Assembly (NCBI GenBank): GCA_023387245.1 | Contig: JAEWIH010000027.1 | Coordinates: 1 to 6,470, forward strand | Reading direction: 5' to 3' | DNA from: Bacillota bacterium | GTDB taxonomy: Bacteria; Bacillota_I; Bacilli_A; Erysipelotrichales; Erysipelotrichaceae | Length of the DNA stretch: 6,470 nucleotides | Translations under genes and position numbers: made by a program | Shown: positions 4,332 through 6,470 of the stretch, one piece after another | How the letters are laid out: each line of letters opens with the position of its first letter | How positions within the stretch are numbered: position 1 is the first letter of the stretch | The notes under the pieces: generated by a model | The model's database searches: none | The model's input: the letters and a program-made list of their open reading frames with translations, nothing else | Told to the model about the DNA's origin: nothing

Positions 4332-6291
4332 ACTATTCGAAAAATTATTAAATATTATTATTTTGTTTTTCATTATTGAATTAGTAGCAATTGCCTTATT
4401 ATTAACTTTTGTTAACGAATTATCTTTATTTGGCGTTGTTGTTTTATTGGCAATTAATTGGGGTTTATTATTAATTTTGTGGGCATATGCTTATTATGAT
4501 CATAAAAATCGTATCGTTACTATTCAATCGGTTTTAGGTAAAGAAAGCAAGGAATTATTATTAACTGGTGATGTAGGAATGGTTGTTTTAGATGATGATT
4601 ATATTATTACTTGGATGTCTGATTTTTTTGACGAAACATATAATCGCTTTATTGGTGAAAAAATTACATCATGGTTACCAGCTATTTCCGGCTTATTATT
4701 GAATAAGCAAAATAAGTTGACTATTAATTATAAAAACAGAATTTTTGAAGTTTCTCGCTTTCAAACAGAGCATACGCTTTTTTTTAAAGATGTTACTAAA
4801 TTACAAAATACATTTTCTTTATATGAACAAAATAAAATCGTTTTAGGTTTAGCCCATTTAGACAATTATGAAGAAGAATCCTTATATGCTGATGAGCAAG
4901 AAATTTATAGAATTGATCGTTTCATTAAACAACCATTTATTGAATGGGCAAAAGAGAACAATATTTTCATCCGCAAAATCCAACAAAATCGATATTTGTT
5001 AGTATTAAATGAAAAGATATTTAATTCATTAAAAAATCATAATTTTGACATAGTTGAAAAAATTAGAAAATCCGGTTCAATTAATGATAGTAGTATTACA
5101 TTATCAATGGCATTTGGCCGAGGTAGTAATGATTTATTGGAATTAGAAAAATTGATTAATCAAGGTTTAGAATTAACTCAGGGTCGAGGTGGCGATCAGG
5201 TGGCTGTTTTAAGTCATGGGCAAGGTGTTTCTTATTATGGCTTAGGGTCAATGAGTACTGAAAAAGATAGTAAAGTTCGAGCCAGGATTATGGCTCAAAC
5301 TTTAACAAAATTGATTAATAGTTCAGAAAATGTTTTAATTGTTGGCCATAAAACGATGGACTTTGATTGTTTTGGGAGTGCCATTGGTGTTGCTAATATT
5401 GTATCTAAAGTCGGACGTCCAGCTTTTATTGTTGCTTTAAGTGGTGGTATTGAAGAAAAATTAGAATCAGTTTTACAAAATAATTGGGATGAATTGATAG
5501 AGCGTTATCATTTCGTTGATGAGCAACAGGCTAAAGAATTAATTAAGCCTTCGACTTTAGTTATTATGGTTGATCATCATTTGGCAAGTGTTTCTAATGG
5601 TAGTGAATTGTTATTTAATGTGAATAAAATAGCAGTCATTGATCATCATCGTCGGATGCAAGAATTTGAATTTAATCCTGTTTTAGCATATGTAGAAACT
5701 AGTGCTTCTTCTTGTTGTGAAATGATTGTTGAATTGTTCCAATACTTATTAAATAAGGTTACTATTGATGAATTAGATGCTACAATTATGTTTACAGGTA
5801 TGATGATTGATACTAATCATTTTCGGATGCGTTCAGGTGCTAGAACATTTGGGGCCTTGTCATATTTAAGACAAAATGGTGCAGATCCGACAATTGCTGA
5901 TGAGTTTGTGGTAGATAATTATTATGAATTTAGTAAAAAATCTCAATTATTAGTTAATGCTAAAAAGATTGACCAATATATGATTGTTGCTGATGAAAAA
6001 GAGGTTTATGATCGTGGTTTATTGTCTCGAGTTGCTGATGAGTGTTTAAATATTGCTGGTGTTGAAGCAAGTTTTGTTATTGGTAAAATTAGCGATAAGA
6101 AAGTTGGAGTTTCTGCTCGTAGTAAACAGCAAGTTAATGTTCAATTTATTATGGAACAACTAGGTGGTGGTGGCCATTTTAATGCAGCCGCATACCAATC
6201 AGAGGTTGAAAGTGTATTAGATATTGAGCAAAAAATTATGAAAATTATTGAGAAAGGGAGTAATGATGATGAAAGTAATATTGTTGACTGA
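4324..6291 (+). CDS. gdpP: Cyclic-di-AMP phosphodiesterase GdpP (YybT), DHH-DHHA1 membrane protein
   Basis: This 655-residue protein is close to the roughly 655-660 usual for GdpP, which hydrolyses c-di-AMP to 5'-pApA and so controls potassium and osmotic balance and cell-wall stress responses. Domains in order are two membrane helices (about 9-30 and 34-57), a degenerate PAS domain (about 75-150), a modified GGDEF domain (about 170-300, with RGGDQVAV at 288-295 as its typical end), then DHH (about 335-500) and DHHA1 ending in the GGGGH motif (614-618). Likely metal ligands are all present: His342, Asp346 and Asp348 in GHKTMDFD, Asp417, His441 in IDHHRR (440-444) and Asp496 in MIDTNHF. Oddities are Met345 where the motif normally has Pro, and DHH at 417-419 where relatives have D-T-H. 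The gene starts inside yybS, ends in TGA with a TAA two codons later, and overlaps rplI. The function call is strong; activity is inferred from the intact ligands. Confidence 0.95.
   Translation: MDKLFEKLLNIIILFFIIELVAIALLLTFVNELSLFGVVVLLAINWGLLLILWAYAYYDHKNRIVTIQSVLGKESKELLLTGDVGMVVLDDDYIITWMSDFFDETYNRFIGEKITSWLPAISGLLLNKQNKLTINYKNRIFEVSRFQTEHTLFFKDVTKLQNTFSLYEQNKIVLGLAHLDNYEEESLYADEQEIYRIDRFIKQPFIEWAKENNIFIRKIQQNRYLLVLNEKIFNSLKNHNFDIVEKIRKSGSINDSSITLSMAFGRGSNDLLELEKLINQGLELTQGRGGDQVAVLSHGQGVSYYGLGSMSTEKDSKVRARIMAQTLTKLINSSENVLIVGHKTMDFDCFGSAIGVANIVSKVGRPAFIVALSGGIEEKLESVLQNNWDELIERYHFVDEQQAKELIKPSTLVIMVDHHLASVSNGSELLFNVNKIAVIDHHRRMQEFEFNPVLAYVETSASSCCEMIVELFQYLLNKVTIDELDATIMFTGMMIDTNHFRMRSGARTFGALSYLRQNGADPTIADEFVVDNYYEFSKKSQLLVNAKKIDQYMIVADEKEVYDRGLLSRVADECLNIAGVEASFVIGKISDKKVGVSARSKQQVNVQFIMEQLGGGGHFNAAAYQSEVESVLDIEQKIMKIIEKGSNDDESNIVD
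6256..6260 (+). promoter_or_regulatory. Shine-Dalgarno of rplI within gdpP
   Basis: GGGAG, preceded by AGAAA, lies 8 bases before the ATG at 6269, 5 before the one at 6266 and 2 before the one at 6263. Spacing favours 6269, which also gives the family's usual MKVILL start; 6266 remains possible. Confidence 0.7.
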
Positions 6292-6470
6292 TGTTAAAAA
6301 TACTGGTAAAAAAGGAGAGATTGTCGAGGTTGCTGATGGCTTTGGTAGAAATTATTTATTGGCTAGAAAATTGGCAGTAGATGCTTCTAAAACTTCTATT
6401 AAAGTTTTAAATGATCAAATTTCTAACGCGCAAGAATTAGATCAACAAAATCGGCAAGATGCTATAGCAC
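6269..6470 (+). CDS. rplI: 50S ribosomal protein L9, N-terminal part, 3' end outside window
   Basis: The first 67 codons of L9 are present and the frame runs off the right edge; the full protein is normally about 148-150 residues. L9 binds domain V of 23S rRNA with its N-terminal domain and extends from the base of the L1 stalk through a long helix. The start [25 protein letters not shown] cannot be mistaken: the L9 signature with spaced glycines continues as [12 protein letters not shown]. After about residue 40 the connecting helix begins and is rich in Gln, Asn and Ala. The gene is shifted relative to gdpP and overlaps its last 23 bases. Three consecutive ATG codons (6263, 6266, 6269) precede the body; 6269 is chosen by spacing and family length. 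In many Bacillota the replicative helicase gene dnaC comes next; that lies outside. Confidence 0.95.
   Translation, partial: MKVILLTDVKNTGKKGEIVEVADGFGRNYLLARKLAVDASKTSIKVLNDQISNAQELDQQNRQDAIA

Noticed and set aside
1..6470. UGA=Trp genetic code of Mollicutes such as Mycoplasma
   Set aside because: Conserved tryptophans are TGG and no gene contains an in-frame TGA. All genes reach family length under the standard code.
1..6470. CRISPR array, insertion sequence, phage genes, tRNA or rRNA
   Set aside because: No regularly spaced repeats, transposase motifs, inverted-repeat ends or cloverleaf-type segments were seen. Gaps between genes are all under 210 bases.

Overview
The window is very AT-rich, gene-dense bacterial chromosome. 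It uses TGG for every tryptophan I checked, and none of its genes has an in-frame TGA. The standard bacterial code therefore fits, and the UGA=Trp code of Mycoplasma/Spiroplasma does not. Strong Shine-Dalgarno sequences (AAAAGGAGGT, AAGGAGGG) and the yybS-gdpP-rplI and rpsF-ssb-rpsR arrangements point to a low-GC Bacillota, class Bacilli in the broad sense. A small-genome Erysipelotrichia, Acholeplasma-like or uncultured gut lineage is possible; this placement is inference.

Layout: (1) bases 1-900 are the 3' half of htpG (Hsp90), cut by the window edge, followed 4 bases later by an unrecognised 223-residue gene (905-1576) with a faint DnaD/DnaB-like helical segment. (2) A bidirectional terminator at 1575-1600 separates this pair from a convergent gene on the minus strand (1603-2232), a divergent IspD-type cytidylyltransferase that lacks several family-conserved substrate-binding residues and the last helix. 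(3) A short divergent control region (2233-2438) holds back-to-back extended -10 promoters. It also holds an unusually foldable leader ahead of rpsF-ssb-rpsR (2439-3436), which encodes ribosomal protein S6, single-strand DNA-binding protein and S18. (4) A strong terminator ends that operon. Right behind it is an extended -10 element placed so that the transcript of yybS (DUF2232) would start at its own ATG. (5) yybS overlaps gdpP (c-di-AMP phosphodiesterase), which overlaps rplI (ribosomal protein L9, cut by the right edge).

Most genes are core functions: protein folding, ribosome assembly, replication support and c-di-AMP turnover. I see no mobile element, CRISPR array, tRNA or rRNA. The points most worth a second look are the rpsF leader, where two mutually exclusive foldings would expose or hide the ribosome-binding site, the apparently leaderless yybS start, and the eroded active site of the IspD-like protein.
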